Shown: positions 12,326-24,372 of the stretch, piece by piece | Layout: every line of letters begins with the position of its first letter | How positions within the stretch are numbered: the stretch's first letter is position 1 | Assembly: GCA_014529385.2 (NCBI GenBank) | Contig: CM043963.1 | Location: 2,793,001 to 2,857,000, forward strand | Reading direction: 5' to 3' | DNA: 64,000 bases | Source: Adiantum capillus-veneris | Taxonomy: Eukaryota > Streptophyta > Polypodiopsida > Polypodiales > Pteridaceae | Made by a program: the position numbers and the translations under genes | Notes under the pieces: generated by a model | Told to the model about the DNA's origin: nothing | The model's input: only the letters and a program-made list of their open reading frames with translations | Databases searched by the model: none

Positions 12326-12589
12326 ATAGAACCCTTTTCCAATTGTCGTTATTTTAGAGGATACAACAGACGGGCACCTAAAGAGCCGGCTACAAGCGAG
12401 ACTTCATTGTACTCTATCTTTTTTCCAAAGAATCCTTGTAATTAGAAAGTAATGATTCTCAAAGTGTATTCATCTAGCCTATTTTTCTCTATTTTCTACT
12501 CAAAACCTACAAGCCTTGTAAAGTGGCCAATGGCCATGGGAAAGGGTCCCGAGTCTTTGAAGTCAAAACCCTTAGTTTCCAAAGTAACA

Positions 12590-13249
12590 TTATCATTATC
12601 TGTAAGAAGTTTTTGGACGTTGATTGTGAGTTGCAACTCTGCTACAACTTGTAATCAATCTTTCTCTTTGTCTACTAATCAAAAATTGATTTTGATTAGT
12701 GCATTGTGTTCCTTGTCTCTTGCTCTTGAATCTAAGTGTAATCATTCTCAGTTTTCCTATGGTTTGTGACAAACTATTTGTGAGATAAATGCATAGATTT
12801 GAGTGCTAAAATGGTTATTTTTTTATGTTTTGACCTTGGAAGAGTGTTTCTAAGCCATAGAGCTACCTTTCTGAATAATTCTATTGCAATTTTCTGCACA
12901 TTTTTTGGATGGATAGTGATTTTGGTACCCCCTTTGATGACCACAGAACTTGATAGGAATGTGCCCTTAGGTGTTGTAATACACCTCCTTAAGTTTAGTT
13001 GCATTCCGACTCTGTTTGGATGTCAGAAAGGTATGATGACCTAGAGTGGTGAGATTGGATATAGGTAGATTTCTGGACTAGAGAGTGATAGATTTTCTAC
13101 AGTAGTTGATTGCACAGTTCTGTAGGTTCACTGAGACTGACAACCTCAAAGAGTCTTCATGTCCCATCCTGAATTTCTTCCTTGAGTATTGACATATGTT
13201 AGTGCTAGATAGCTATGTTGTAGACGTCCATTGCGGTGACCCGCTAACA
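12590..13249 (+). repeat. 5' LTR of a second Elem-1 family copy (partial)
   Basis: It is homologous to 4800-5429, with shared stretches such as GCATTGTGTTCCTTGTCT and AAGTGTAATCATTCTCA and an identical CCGCTAACA terminus. A primer-site-like sequence follows directly, so it was a 5' LTR. Its own 5' boundary is blurred. The similarity fades upstream of about 12590, suggesting truncation or strong divergence. Confidence 0.75.
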
Positions 13250-13250
13250 T

Positions 13251-13268
13251 TGGCACCGTTGTTGAAGA
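13251..13268 (+). promoter_or_regulatory. Primer binding site (tRNA-Asp type) of Elem-1 family
   Basis: TGGCACCGTTGTTGAAGA starts two bases after the LTR end. It resembles the tRNA-Asp primer sites of plant Ty3 elements (TGGCGCCGTTGCCGGGGA). Elem-7 has a closer version at 32871. Confidence 0.6.
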
Positions 13269-13515
13269 TTTGATCCTTGGGTAGTGAGTGACCTAGTCGT
13301 ATATAAAAGCCTCCTTTTCAAAAAATTGGACACGCATTCCATTTACACTTAGGAAGCAAACCAGCTAGACAAGGGTTTAGTGCTTGGTAGAGACTTGAGT
13401 CGGGGACTGGCCAATTCTATTATGAGGGAGATTTTTGGCGAGCACTTTTTTGAAATCCAACTAGCAAATTCCAAAAAGATTCTTTCCTCTCTTCTCAAAT
13501 TTTTTCTCTCTCTTG

Positions 13516-13518
<3 letters not shown>

Positions 13519-13598
<80 letters not shown>
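13519..13598. repeat. (CT)n microsatellite, 80 bp
   Basis: Forty uninterrupted CT units, in the sequence after the Elem-1 family primer site. Confidence 0.98.
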
Positions 13599-13601
<3 letters not shown>

Positions 13602-13950
13602 CCCTAGTGCAGCCATTTTTTGAACTAGTAGACAACAGTTCATTCTTTTGATCATAACTTCTTCATCCGAACTTCGATTTGGATGATCTATAGCCTCAAT
13701 CAAAGAGAACAACGCCCTCTACACATTGATGTAAATACAAAAAAAATTCAGAGTTATGTAATGCATTTTTGTAGCAGCATTTCCAAAGTGAACAGGCTCA
13801 TGAAAATTGACTCTCATCTCTTATTTTACATTCAATGTCTTCCAACACTTGCAAGGGTTCTTCTTCTTCAACATGGTCCACAATCATTGTGGAAAATAAT
13901 CCAAAATCTCCTAAATGTGGAGATAGCAACACAACCACCCAACCAACGAC

Positions 13951-14490
13951 ATGAACAACCATGACTATACTTCAATGGATGAGAAAGAGCCGGATCACTA
14001 TGGAAAGTTACTTTTACACATGTGTAATAGCACATGTATGCTCATTTCCAATGGTGTATCTTTGTGGAGTGGAAGCAATGGATTTACATGTAGAAAACAT
14101 AATGGGGATAGTGTGATTGACTATACGCTACTCTCCAAAACCATCATGTATCGCATAAAGACTTTTATGTTTGGCCAATGGACCCCGAAATCAGACCATC
14201 AGACCTTATGTATTGACCTTTCATGTGGAGGAGCAACTAAGCATGATAATCTCAACCAAAGAGAAGAGAAAGTATCACTATGTATGGATTTCAAATGGGC
14301 ACCGATGTACATTGAAATGGTTAAGCAAAAGTTATGAATGACAAAGTTTCAATATGATGCACCATTAGAAACTAAATGAGAACTTTCAAGAAATTTATTT
14401 GTTCTTGTGCCGAAGAATTCTTTGCCATAAAGCATCTCCATGGTATCAACAAAGATACATCACACAAAAGGTGGTTTGATAAAGAATGTC
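13951..14490 (+). pseudogene. LINE endonuclease C-terminal remnant
   Basis: The frame at 13951-14337 has the end of an exonuclease-endonuclease-phosphatase domain as found in L1-type LINEs. GDSVIDYTLLSKTIM is the catalytic Asp-Tyr segment, and SDHQTLCIDLS holds the terminal Ser-Asp-His motif. The frame at 14376-14490 continues into the linker before RT (KRWFDKEC). There is one stop at 14335-14337 and a small gap between frames. The N-terminal half of the endonuclease and the RT are missing. Role when intact: nicking target DNA for target-primed reverse transcription. Confidence 0.7.
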
Positions 14491-14886
14491 AGGATAGACC
14501 AAAAAAGACTTTATGTCTTTACCTACACAGAGGGATCGAAAGTGAAAATTGCCGCTTACGACAAGTATGGGAGGCAATACTCAACAATGGGCAAGAAAGA
14601 ATTAGAAGGATATACATACTTTGGGGGACCACTACATCAGTATTATGTTACTTCTAGCTCACAAAGACCAGCACGATCCATGTTTCACCCCCTGTTGGAA
14701 CTCTGATTGTATGTACTGATTCTGTCATGTATCAGGAGCCCACTAATGAAAAGGTTTTACAGTTTGACAGGTGTAACTGCCCCCAATGTGCTCAAAAAGT
14801 TTGCAGATTTCCCATCACTGATTTGATTTGTTATTTTGTTTTGATGTCGGTGCAATGTAACATATACACAAGTGTTCTTGCTGGTT
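14491..14886 (+). other. Unidentified coding-like frames
   Basis: Two overlapping plus frames here look protein-like yet match nothing I know. Frame a (about 14440-14706) reads RLYVFTYTEGSKVKIAAYD and GYTYFGGPLHQYYVTSSSQ. Frame b (about 14655-14886) reads VGTLIVCTDSVMYQEPTNEK and FDRCNCPQCAQKVC, with two CxxC-like pairs. They may be successive pieces of one gene with a frameshift, directly after a LINE fragment. Either could be a transduced host exon or unknown element sequence. Confidence 0.3.
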
Positions 14887-14957
14887 AGTGATCATACGTG
14901 ACAAATCTGGTGCAGTAAGAGCTATTGTCTTGGTCGCAATAAGTAGAAGCACGGAAG

Positions 14958-15874
<917 letters not shown>

Positions 15875-17073
15875 GATTTTGTCATTCGAGTGGATCTTGT
15901 AACTGGTTGAGCACATTCTCTAGGAAATAGATTTATTATGATCATAGATTTGACATCGCAGTTCACTCGGCCCCATTACATTATTGTTACACATGTAAAA
16001 TGGACACTGATGTTGGGAAATTTTCTCCTTATATGGATGTTCTACCTGGGATGACTGAGTCGGACAATGTGGATTGGGTCCACCTAGCTGCAACCATAGC
16101 CACTTGGACAAATAGGGGGACGACCTGGGTAACACCTGAGGGGGATGAAATGCCACCACTCGTACCTTTAAATATGATAGAAGCAATGCATATAGCTTCC
16201 GTTGACCTACAAGATGAAGGCTTGACTGACATTGGAACCAGTAGCGTCTCACAAAACTATAGCCCACACGATTCGGAGTCAAAATCATCAATTGAAATTG
16301 ACTCCGAGGACAAAGAATTTGAGTTAAATCTTAGTGGAAATGTGGGGACAAACCATTCAGGGCCCATTGGTACCCTAGATTACAATCTATCCAAGGGAGC
16401 AGAAGACACAAGTAGCGATTCATCTAGTGACTCTTCACTAGAGATCGACCGTAATAAAAAATTAGACAAGAAGAGTAAGCGATATAAGAGGCGACGTTAT
16501 CAAGCAAATGTGCATGCTAGAATAAATGAAAAGAAATCTACCGCAGAATGGCTTAATTATATAGGGGCATGTGATTCTCATCGAAAGCTGGTAGATAACT
16601 GGGGGAGCTGTACCGTAAGGAGACGACAAAATCGAGAGTTAGGTCAACAACAAAAGGAAGCGGAAGTGAAACCACAGTCCACACTCGATCATTTCAAATC
16701 CTACACCACGGAGGAGCGTAAGGTTGTGTATACCAAGGCTCAAAGAAAAGGTATCGATGGAAGCAATGGAGTCTATGATGGTCCATCAATAGTTAAGAAA
16801 ATCGTGTCAACAGACCCAGGTGAGGAGTCCAAACTTGTCTTCATTGCCCAAGATTTCACAGATACTGAGGAGTATGTACTTAAAAAACTTCTCAAGGAAT
16901 TCAAGGATCTATTTGCTTGGACATATCATGATATGAAAGGTGTTCCACCTTCCGTGGTGCAACACACAATCCCCATGAATAGCATGGCTAAACAAGTCCA
17001 TCAACGACCCTACCCAATGAATCCTAAGTATGCAAAGATTGTTCAAGAAGAGATTGAAAATCTTGTCAAATGA
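15875..17073 (+). pseudogene. Elem-3 Ty3 pol: protease end, linker and RT start
   Basis: 15875-15990 translates to FQDFVIRVDLVTG in one frame and then shifts. It matches the protease end of Elem-8. From 16000 a 357-codon frame is open: a linker (YMDVLPGMTESDNVDWVHLA), a long acidic Ser/Asp/Glu-rich stretch (about residues 85-150), a basic KRYKRRRYQ patch, and a pre-RT segment with KEFKDLFAWTYHDMKGV. The start of RT (AKIVQEEIENLVK) follows, then a TGA at 17071. As a plant Ty3 polyprotein it would have cleaved and copied the element RNA. Here it is a relic. Confidence 0.85.
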
Positions 17074-17516
17074 GGATTCATATACCCTATTGAGCACTCA
17101 GAATGGGTGTCTCCAATAGTGATTGTACCGAAAAAGAATATACCCTATTGAGCACTCAAAATGGGTGTCTCCAATAGTGATTGTGCCAAAAAAAATGAGA
17201 AACTCAGAGTGTGCGTGGATCTCAAGAAGGTCAATGCCACCACTAGTAGGGACCATTACCCCTTGCCATATTCAGAACTTGTGCTTGAAAGAGTTGCAGG
17301 GAAGGAAGATTATAGCTTTTTAGATGGGTACTCTGGCTACAATCAAATCACAATTGCACTAGAGGACCAAGCTAAAACAAACTTTATAACCAAATTTGGA
17401 GTGTTCACATTTTGTGTTATGGCTTTTGGCTTAACCAATGCCCCTGCTACCTTTCGAAGGTTGATCAACAACTGCTTTTAGAGAATATTTGAGGGATTTT
17501 TGCGACGCTTTCTTAG
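17074..17516 (+). pseudogene. Elem-3 reverse transcriptase core, frameshifted
   Basis: The RT frame resumes at about 17161 after a 58-bp tandem duplication (17081-17138 and 17139-17196), which shifts the frame by one. Clear RT blocks follow: LRVCVDLKKVNATT, YSFLDGYSGYNQI and MAFGLTNAPATFRRLI. The catalytic box appears as FLDDLCVYSK at about 17500, in another frame after a stop. A deletion then joins it to the LGHIVSKNGI block, removing roughly 50 residues usual in this family. Confidence 0.85.
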
Positions 17517-18313
17517 ATGACCTTTGTGTTTATTCCAAGAATCATATTAGGACATATAGTGTCCAAAAATGGGATTTCCACAAATCAGAGAAAAAATAAA
17601 GCCATTACTGATTTTCCACCACCTACAAACTATAAAGGAGTTCAAAGGTTCATGGGCCATGTTGGTTATTACCGACGGTTTATTTTAAACTTTGTCGAGA
17701 TAGCTCGTCCTTTGTACAAGCTTCTTATTGAGTTCCACTGGACCGTGGAGTGTGATCATGCTTATGAGTCATTAAAAAAGACCTTCATAAGTGCTCCCAT
17801 TTTACAAGTGCCCAATTGGAAGATAATTTTTTATGTGCATGTTGATGCATCAAACTTTGCTACTGGGTGTGTTCTAGCTCAACCAATTGGACTACCCCAT
17901 TTGCTTTGCAAGTCATCAATTGCATGATGCCGAGAGAAACTACACCACTATAGAGCGGGAAGGTTTAGCTATGATTTACGCAGTGAGGAAATTTTGCTAC
18001 TACCTTCTTGGCAACAATTGTTTTCTATGTGGATCATCAAGCCTTGTTCTATCTAGTAAATAAACGTTGTTCCACGGGAAGAATTACACGATGGTTGTTA
18101 ATTCTCCTTGAGTTTGATTTTACCATTGTGGTGAGACCTGGTAAAAGACATGTCATGGCAGATCATTTGTTTCGCATACCCAATGGTAAAGCCCCTACTG
18201 GAGTCGATGATGAATTGCCCGATACTTCCTTATTTCTAGTCGAGATCATGCCTGAATGGAGTGAGAAGATTGTGAACTTTCTACTTAATGGTTCCACCCA
18301 AAGAGCTTCGTAA
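17517..18313 (+). pseudogene. Elem-3 RT thumb and RNase H remnant
   Basis: 17540-17927 carries LGHIVSKNGIS, FMGHVGYYRRFI and the RNase H start (IFYVHVDASNFATGCVLAQP, with the first catalytic Asp). After a frame change the domain continues at about 17930-18313 with the EREGLAMIYAV-like part, FYVDHQALFYLVN (second Asp) and VRPGKRHVMADHLFRIPNG. The usual SDALSR motif is mutated to ADHLFR. Integrase is absent: the sequence ends at 18313 and a new LTR starts at 18407. Confidence 0.85.
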
Positions 18314-19642
18314 GGATATAGCTCAAAAACTGTTAAAAGAATGTGAACCTTCTTCTCTCATTGCAGGAACTCTCAGTATAGGCTAGGGAAAGACGATATT
18401 CTTGGATGTTGGTGCAGCCAAAGTTGGTCCGCACTAGGAGATGGTCTATGGTAGGCAGAGGCAGCAGTTGAGTGCACTGCAGAAGGCTAGGGCAAGTGCC
18501 AAGGCCCTAGGCAGACAAAGGGTAGTGGGAATGTATGCTTGAAGAGGTTTTTTCGACCAAAAGTGCTACAGGATGGTCCAGATGGGATGGAAGATGAAGG
18601 TGCTCGAAATGTCAAGTCAGTGCTCTCAAATGTAGTGCTCAGTGTACTCTAGAAGAGGGCCAGACGGCTCGTCAAACGCAGCCCCGGTGTGCAAGATACT
18701 GAAGTTTAAAGCTCGAGTGTGTAGGAGATTCCCGACGGACAGCGCAGCTAGGGACATGTGACCTAGGCTGATGTCAGTATATACATGTGCAATGCTCGAG
18801 TTGTGGAGCATGCGTGTCTTCTCGGATTGCGAATCGGAGCTATGGTCGGCAAGATATGGTCAATTGAATTTTTTTTGGGGGTCGGGTCTAAGGCCACTTG
18901 ACTGCATTGGGAAAGGCGTCATATGGCATCATTTCGGCCTCGCCAAGGTTCTCGGTGATAGTGTGCACTATGTGGAGTTAGCACGAATCAACGGCACGTC
19001 AATCGGATGCTTGGTCGGCTAGATACAACAGGATCAAGTTGGGAGCCCTGGATAGAGAAAAATTGGCAGATGTTTTTCAATTTTTTTTGCGGCCTCAAAT
19101 CGCAAGCCCGAGGACTCGAAGTGTGGTGACCACGGGGAAATTTGAAATTAGGAACCAGCTCTATCGGTAGGGTTTGACGGCCGGTGCATAGGCCAACTGG
19201 GCAAGGCATAGTTGAGTACCCAATGCAAGCAAAAAATGAGGTTTTTTTTAGTTTAAAGGATGGTTTTTGAAGGCCTTGGAGGCTATTGTAAGGAGGTCCT
19301 CGCGTGAGCTGCCATGTGGCAGGCGGAATTGCCCCACATGCACCATAGGGCTCTCCAAGTATGTGGTATATGGGCCACGACATTCGCCCATTAGAGGGTA
19401 TGGATGCGAGCCCCTTTGGAGTTCCGTGAGCTCGTGGCTATGGCGCAGGCGATGGCGGCCCTCATGGGCGCTGCGAGTAGGTGTTGACGGTGGAGCGTGA
19501 CCCAGTGGGGCGCATACGCAATGGTTTTGGGCGATGCGGTGGATGCGCCAGTGGCGCCCGCCGGTGTAGTGGTGATGACGTGGCAGAGCCTGACTAGGGG
19601 GCCTCTCCCGTGGGCCGTGGGCCTTCCTTTTTGAAGGAAAGA

Positions 19643-19682
19643 GGGAGGAGGCATTAGTGACATAGCTCATGCCCCCCCTCCT
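19643..19682. other. LTR hairpin h1, Elem-4 5' LTR
   Basis: GGAGGAGGCATTAGTGA faces a partly complementary TAGCTCATGCCCCCCCTCC around a CA centre. It has two mismatches in the inner 10 bp compared with the perfect version at 24012-24050. Confidence 0.6.
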
Positions 19683-19993
19683 CGGTGCATAGTTAAGGGA
19701 GTAGTCCCGCCAAGGTGAAGAGAAGGCCAGAGCAGGCGGTGGTCTAGAGCCTAAGGGAGGGATTCCCGTGGACCGAGAGCATAGAGAGAAGGAGGTAGAG
19801 CCCGAGGACTGCCATGTGGGAACAGCAAAGAGAAAAGGTCGTCAAAGCAAGGCCAAGTGGGGGCTGGACCAAATGAGGAGAGAGAAAATAGAGAGAGAGA
19901 GAGAGAGAGAGTCAAGCATGTAGGGCAGTGCAAGGTTGAAGCCCACAAAGGGGGTAAAAAATGAAAAAGATAAAAAATGAGAAAAGCCAATGG

Positions 19994-20015
19994 GCAATAG
20001 CGACGTCGTTATTGC
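19994..20015. other. LTR hairpin h2, Elem-4 5' LTR
   Basis: A 22-bp palindrome of arms GCAATAGCGAC and GTCGTTATTGC, perfect except for one G-T position. A poly-C run follows. Confidence 0.8.
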
Positions 20016-20154
20016 ACACCCCCCCCCCCCCAAGTGCAAAAGAGAGAGAAAGAGAGCAGATGGAACAAGGCGGTGCCCCTCTTCCCAAAAATACCAAAAA
20101 TGGGTGCCATATAGACCAATTAAAGTGCAATTTCCCAAATTGAACCCCCCACCC

Positions 20155-20160
20155 TATAAA
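20155..20160 (+). promoter_or_regulatory. TATA box of Elem-4 5' LTR
   Basis: CCTATAAAAGTCAAA, followed by AATTAGGGGCT. The same arrangement occurs in the Elem-6 LTR at 42104. The 3' LTR of this element stops just before the matching position. Confidence 0.6.
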
Positions 20161-20727
20161 AGTCAAAAATTGATCAAATTAGGGGCTTTTTTCCTGGCTT
20201 TTGGACGCCATATTTAGGCCTGCAAATTCGAGCTTTTGGACAGAGGAGTGTTGCTGTCAAAGACCTTTGTATCTCTCTTGTGTAAATGGCCATGGTGATG
20301 GCAATGTGAGTCTGTAGAAGTGTTTGGTGAAGTGCAATCGAGCCGTTGTTGCCTCGTCTCGTTGTTGTTTCTCCTTCACCCCTTCCCTTTCTCCCGCTTT
20401 GGTGTTTTCCCTCGGTGCCGGCTGTGTGGATGTGTGTGCCCCCCGGGACCGATGGTGTTTTGTGTGAGAGAGTGAGATTGAGTGGCCGTGTGTGTGTGTA
20501 AGGGTGGAGATAGGCAGTGGTAGTAGGCGTGCGTCGTGTAGTGGTTTTGTGAAGTGTGTGAGCAGTGGAAATAGAGCAAGCGGTGTTCTGCTAGTGTAGA
20601 GTGTTTCTTTGAAGGTGTTTTCCGAGAGGATAGGGGTACTGTGAATACCATCAGCTATAGAGAGGCCTTTGTGTTGGTGCTGGGTGTGCTCCCCCATTCC
20701 CCCTCTCCGTCTTCTGGTGTCCCCACT

Positions 20728-20746
20728 GAGCAGTATGTTGATGCTC
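20728..20746. other. Small hairpin after Elem-4 5' LTR
   Basis: Arms GAGCA (20728-20732) and TGCTC (20742-20746) around a 9-base loop, just downstream of the LTR end and before the gag start. The corresponding site in Elem-6 has arms GAGCAA and TTGCTC. Confidence 0.4.
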
Positions 20747-20787
20747 CTAGTTGAAGTCGAAGCGGTGATTTCGGTGATGCCAAAGGT

Positions 20788-22593
20788 ATGGCCTTTGAAG
20801 AGCAGGTGCTGCTAATGATGGCTTGGGTGAGATTTCCCGTTTTCACTGGGGTTGAAGATGCGGAAACTTGGCTTCAAGACTACGGATTGTTTGTGTTGGA
20901 AAGCGGTTTATCGAGAGAAGATGGTGCGATACAGGTGTTCCCGCTCATGGTTTGTGGTAAAGCAAAGCTATGGTTCGATAGCCTTGGTGAAGAAGAAAAA
21001 GAAGATCGCGAGGCCCTGGAGACGGCTTTTCGAAGCAGATTTGTTGCGGATGCGCAGCTAGATGAAGTAAAGTGGAAGCTAGACAGTTTGAAGCAAAGCT
21101 TGGAGGGATATTTTCAAGAATTTGAGTGGGAGTTCGAAGCCCTTTGGGGGAAGTTAATCAAGGTAATTGCTGCAAAAAACGCCAGTTTTTTGAAATTGTG
21201 TAAATTCATGAATTGCCTGCATGAAGAAGTGAGAGACAAAGTGGAGGTAGATGGCCCAATGTCGTATGAGGAGGCAGTAGCTTTAGCGAGAGAGTGAACC
21301 AAGAAGATTTTGAAGAAGCGCGAGGCTAGGCAAGGTTTTCCAAGTGCAGTGAAGCCAAGGCAGTGTGATGCGGTGGTAGGGAAGCCGCAGGTGGTGCAAA
21401 GAGAAGTGCAAGTGCGAGAAGAACCAAGGGTTCTTTGGCTGCAAAAAGACGGGATGGTCCATATGCCAAAGATGCCGGCTAGAGCAGTTCCAATTGTGGA
21501 GGAAGTGCAGGTGGTTCCAGAGTGGGCAAAGGAAGTGCTGCCGAGTTCGAGTGAAGCTGTTGAAGCTCCATTGAAGTGTGGTAAGCAAATAGTGTGTTTT
21601 GCAGACGAGGTTGAAGCAATGAAGCTAGAGGAAGTTCCTGAGTTTGAAACCGAAGAGGAGACTGGGTCGAGTGATAGTAGCTCTATGGATGCGGACACGA
21701 GTTGGGAGACCGAGTCATCCCAATCCAGGTATGATGATTTCGACCTCTTACATGTGAGTGGAGAGGCTATAAATGTGTGCAAGGAGCAAGTGCAAGTTGA
21801 GGTGCTTAGTGGAGACCCAATGGAGCAGTCTAGTCTTACAGGTGGTGAAGAGCAGGTAAAACTTGTGTGCAGTGCCATGCTAATGGTCATGTTGATGAAG
21901 ATAGTAGTAGAATGTGCCATGGTGGTGCAACAGGTGCAAAATTTTGCCAAAAGGGTTAGAGCAGTTGTACCTATGGAAGAGGACGAGGAGGATGTGATAG
22001 AGAATGAGTTTCTCTCTTCCTTGGCAGGGATTGATAATGTAGTAGTAGAAGAGCAAGTGGTTGAAGTCGACAGGCAGGTGGTGCTTATTGACCATGAAGG
22101 GCCAATTGACGAAGAGGAGCTCGACGATGTTGGAATTGATTTCATGGCAGGTGAGAAGGGTGCAGCACAGTCAAAGAAAGAGGTGCTTCCTACGTAGCCA
22201 GTGCCCTCTATGATAGGTGATGCAGATTCCAAGGCAGTGTCCAAGCTTTCTAAGGAGGTCTGTGAGTGGTGGTTGAAAGGAATGGTGATAAAAGTAGCTG
22301 TGCAGTGTGTTGTCGAGCAGGTGCAGGATCTGCTAGTTGAAGATCTAGCTTCACATGGATGGGAGGGCAGGTCAGATATGTCTTTGGATGGTGAGCACAA
22401 GGGTGCTCTATTTGGTGTTCTTCGAAGTGCTTTGTTGCGAGTGGGTAGTTTGCCAAGAAATGCTTGGAGTGGTGGAAGCATATTGATGGCAGTTTGGATA
22501 TGCAGTTGGATATGGGCCTTGGTGTGGCACTATCCAGGATTTTGCAGGTGGATGGAAGGGACCAACCCAAGGTGTTTGACCCATGGTGGGTGA
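20788..22593 (+). pseudogene. Elem-4 gag-like ORF with two in-frame stops
   Basis: A single frame runs from ATG 20788 to 22593, interrupted only by TGA at 21295-21297 and TAG at 22195-22197. Residues 1-170 form a retrotransposon gag domain: VRFPVFTGVEDAETWLQDY, then FPLMVCGKAKLWFDSL, then FRSRFVADAQLDEVKWKLDS. The rest is unusual: long, acidic and Val/Glu-rich (VEEEQ-type runs, DSSSMDADTSWETESSQS), with no zinc knuckle. Role when active: particle formation and packaging of its own RNA, with enzymes supplied by another element. Both stops could be recent mutations, since the frame is otherwise clean. Confidence 0.8.
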
Positions 22594-22758
22594 CAGGTAA
22601 AGCAGGGGGTTGGGAAACCTGCATGAGCAAAGACAACGGGTAGCAGGTGCCAGTTATGTATATATGCTAGGTGGTTTTGCAGTGTACAGAGAGTTTGTTT
22701 TTGGTGTGCAGTCTGTTAGTGCAATAAGGCCATGCGTGGTTGAACATAAATGTTCAAC

Positions 22759-22772
22759 GAGGGGGTGGGAAA
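22759..22772 (+). promoter_or_regulatory. Polypurine tract of Elem-4
   Basis: GAGGGGGTGGGAAA (one pyrimidine) precedes the 3' LTR, which starts TGATGGTGAAGTC. Confidence 0.65.
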
Positions 22773-24011
22773 TGATGGTGAAGTCAAAGTTGGTCCGCGC
22801 TAGGAGATGGTCTATGCGAGGCAGAGGCAATAGTTGAGTGTAGTGCAGAAGACTAGGGCAAGTGCCAAGGCCCTAGGCAACCAAAGGGTAGCGGCAATGT
22901 ATGCTTGAAAAGGTTTTTTAGGCCAAAAGTGCTACGGGATGGTCCAGATGGGATGGAAGATGAAGGTGCTCGAAATGTCAAGTTAGTGCTCTGGAATGTA
23001 GTGCTCAATGTGCTCTAGAATCCGGTCCAGACGGCTCGTCAAACGGAGCCCCGATGTGCAAGATACTGAAGTTTAAATCTGGAGTGTGTAGCAGATCCCC
23101 GACGGACAGCGCAGCTGGGGACATGTGACCTAGGCTGATGTCAGTATATACATGTGCAGTGCTCGAGTTGTGGAGCATGGGTGTCTTCTCGGATTGCGAA
23201 TCGAAGCTCTGGTCGGCAAGATATGGTCAGTTGAATTTTTTTCGAGGGTCGGGTCTAAGGCCACTTGACTACATTGGGAAAGGCATTATCTGGCATCATT
23301 TTGGCCTCGCCAAGGTTCTCGATGATAGTGTGCACTATGTGGAGTTAGCACGAATCGACGGCACGTCAATTGGATGCTTGGTCGGCTAGATACAGCAGGA
23401 TCAAGTCGAGAGACCTGGACAGAGAAAAATTGGCAGATGTTTTTCACTTTTTTTTGTGGCCTCAAATCGTGAGCCAGGGGACTCGGAGTGCGGTGAGCAT
23501 GTGGAAATTTGAAATTAAGAACCGGCTCGATCGGTCGGGTTTGACGGCCGGTGCATAGGCCAATTGGGAAAGGCATAGCAGAGTACCCAATGCAAGCAAA
23601 AAATGAGGTTTTTTTTTTTGTTTAAAGCATGGTTTTTGAAGGCCTTGGAGGCTATTGTAGGGAGGTCCTCCTGTGAGCTGCCATGTGGCAGGCGGAATTG
23701 CCCCACATGCGCCATAGGGCTTTCCAAGTATGAGGTATATGGGCAAGGGCATTCGCCCATTAGAGGGTATGGATGGGAGCCCCTTCGGAGCTTCGTGAGC
23801 TCGTGGCTATGGCGCAGGCCAGGGTGGCCCTCATGGGCGTTGTGAGCAGGCGCTACCAGTGGAGCGTGGCCCACTGGGGCATGTACGCGGTGGTTTTGGG
23901 CGATGCAATGGATGCGCCAGTGGCGCCTGCCGGTGTAGTGGTGATGACGTGGTAGAGCCCAACTAGGGGGCCGCTTCCGCGGGCCGTGGGCCGTCCTTTT
24001 TGAAGGAAAGA

Positions 24012-24050
24012 GGGAGGAGGCATTAGCGACATCGCTAATGCCCCCCTCCC
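24012..24050. other. LTR hairpin h1, Elem-4 3' LTR
   Basis: Best example of the module. Arms GCATTAGCGA and TCGCTAATGC pair perfectly around a 2-base CA centre. The outer GGGAGGAG faces CCCCCTCCC, giving about 18 paired positions in 39 bases. Confidence 0.85.
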
Positions 24051-24254
24051 CGGTGCATAATTAAGGGAGTAGTCCCGCCAAGGTGAAGAGAAGGCCAGAG
24101 CAAGCAGTGGTCTAGAGCCTAAGGGAGGGATTCCCATGGACCGAGAGCATAGAGAGAAGGAGGTAGAGCCGGAGGGCTGCCACGTGGGAACAACAAAGAG
24201 AAAAGGTTGTCAAAGCAGGCCAAGTGGAGGCTGGACCAAATGAGGAGAGAGAAA

Positions 24255-24293
<39 letters not shown>

Positions 24294-24372
24294 AGCATGT
24301 AGGCCAGTGCAAGGTTGAAGCCCACAAAGGGGGTAATAAATGAAAAAGATAAAAAATGAGGAAAGCCAATGG

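Larger units (their letters stand above)
18407..20710 (+). repeat. 5' LTR of Elem-4 (about 2.3 kb)
   Basis: It starts TGTTGGTGCAGCC and parallels 22773-24519 over its first 1.74 kb at high identity. Inside are a GA tract (about 19891-19910), a poly-C run (about 20021-20034), a TATA box (TATAAA, 20155-20160) and two hairpins (19643-19682 and 19994-20015). The 3' boundary is uncertain. Similarity to the end of the Elem-6 LTR continues to about 20720, so I place it near 20710. Confidence 0.7.

Noticed and set aside
20257-20697. 146-codon minus frame in the Elem-4 LTR
   Set aside because: Low-complexity His/Thr/Pro content lying in U5-like LTR sequence that is non-coding in related LTRs.
21114-22481. 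455-codon minus-strand frame opposite the Elem-4 gag
   Set aside because: It is a shadow of the gag frame. Its Ser/Thr/Cys-rich content mirrors the Glu/Val-rich plus-strand protein, and the plus strand has the gag motifs.
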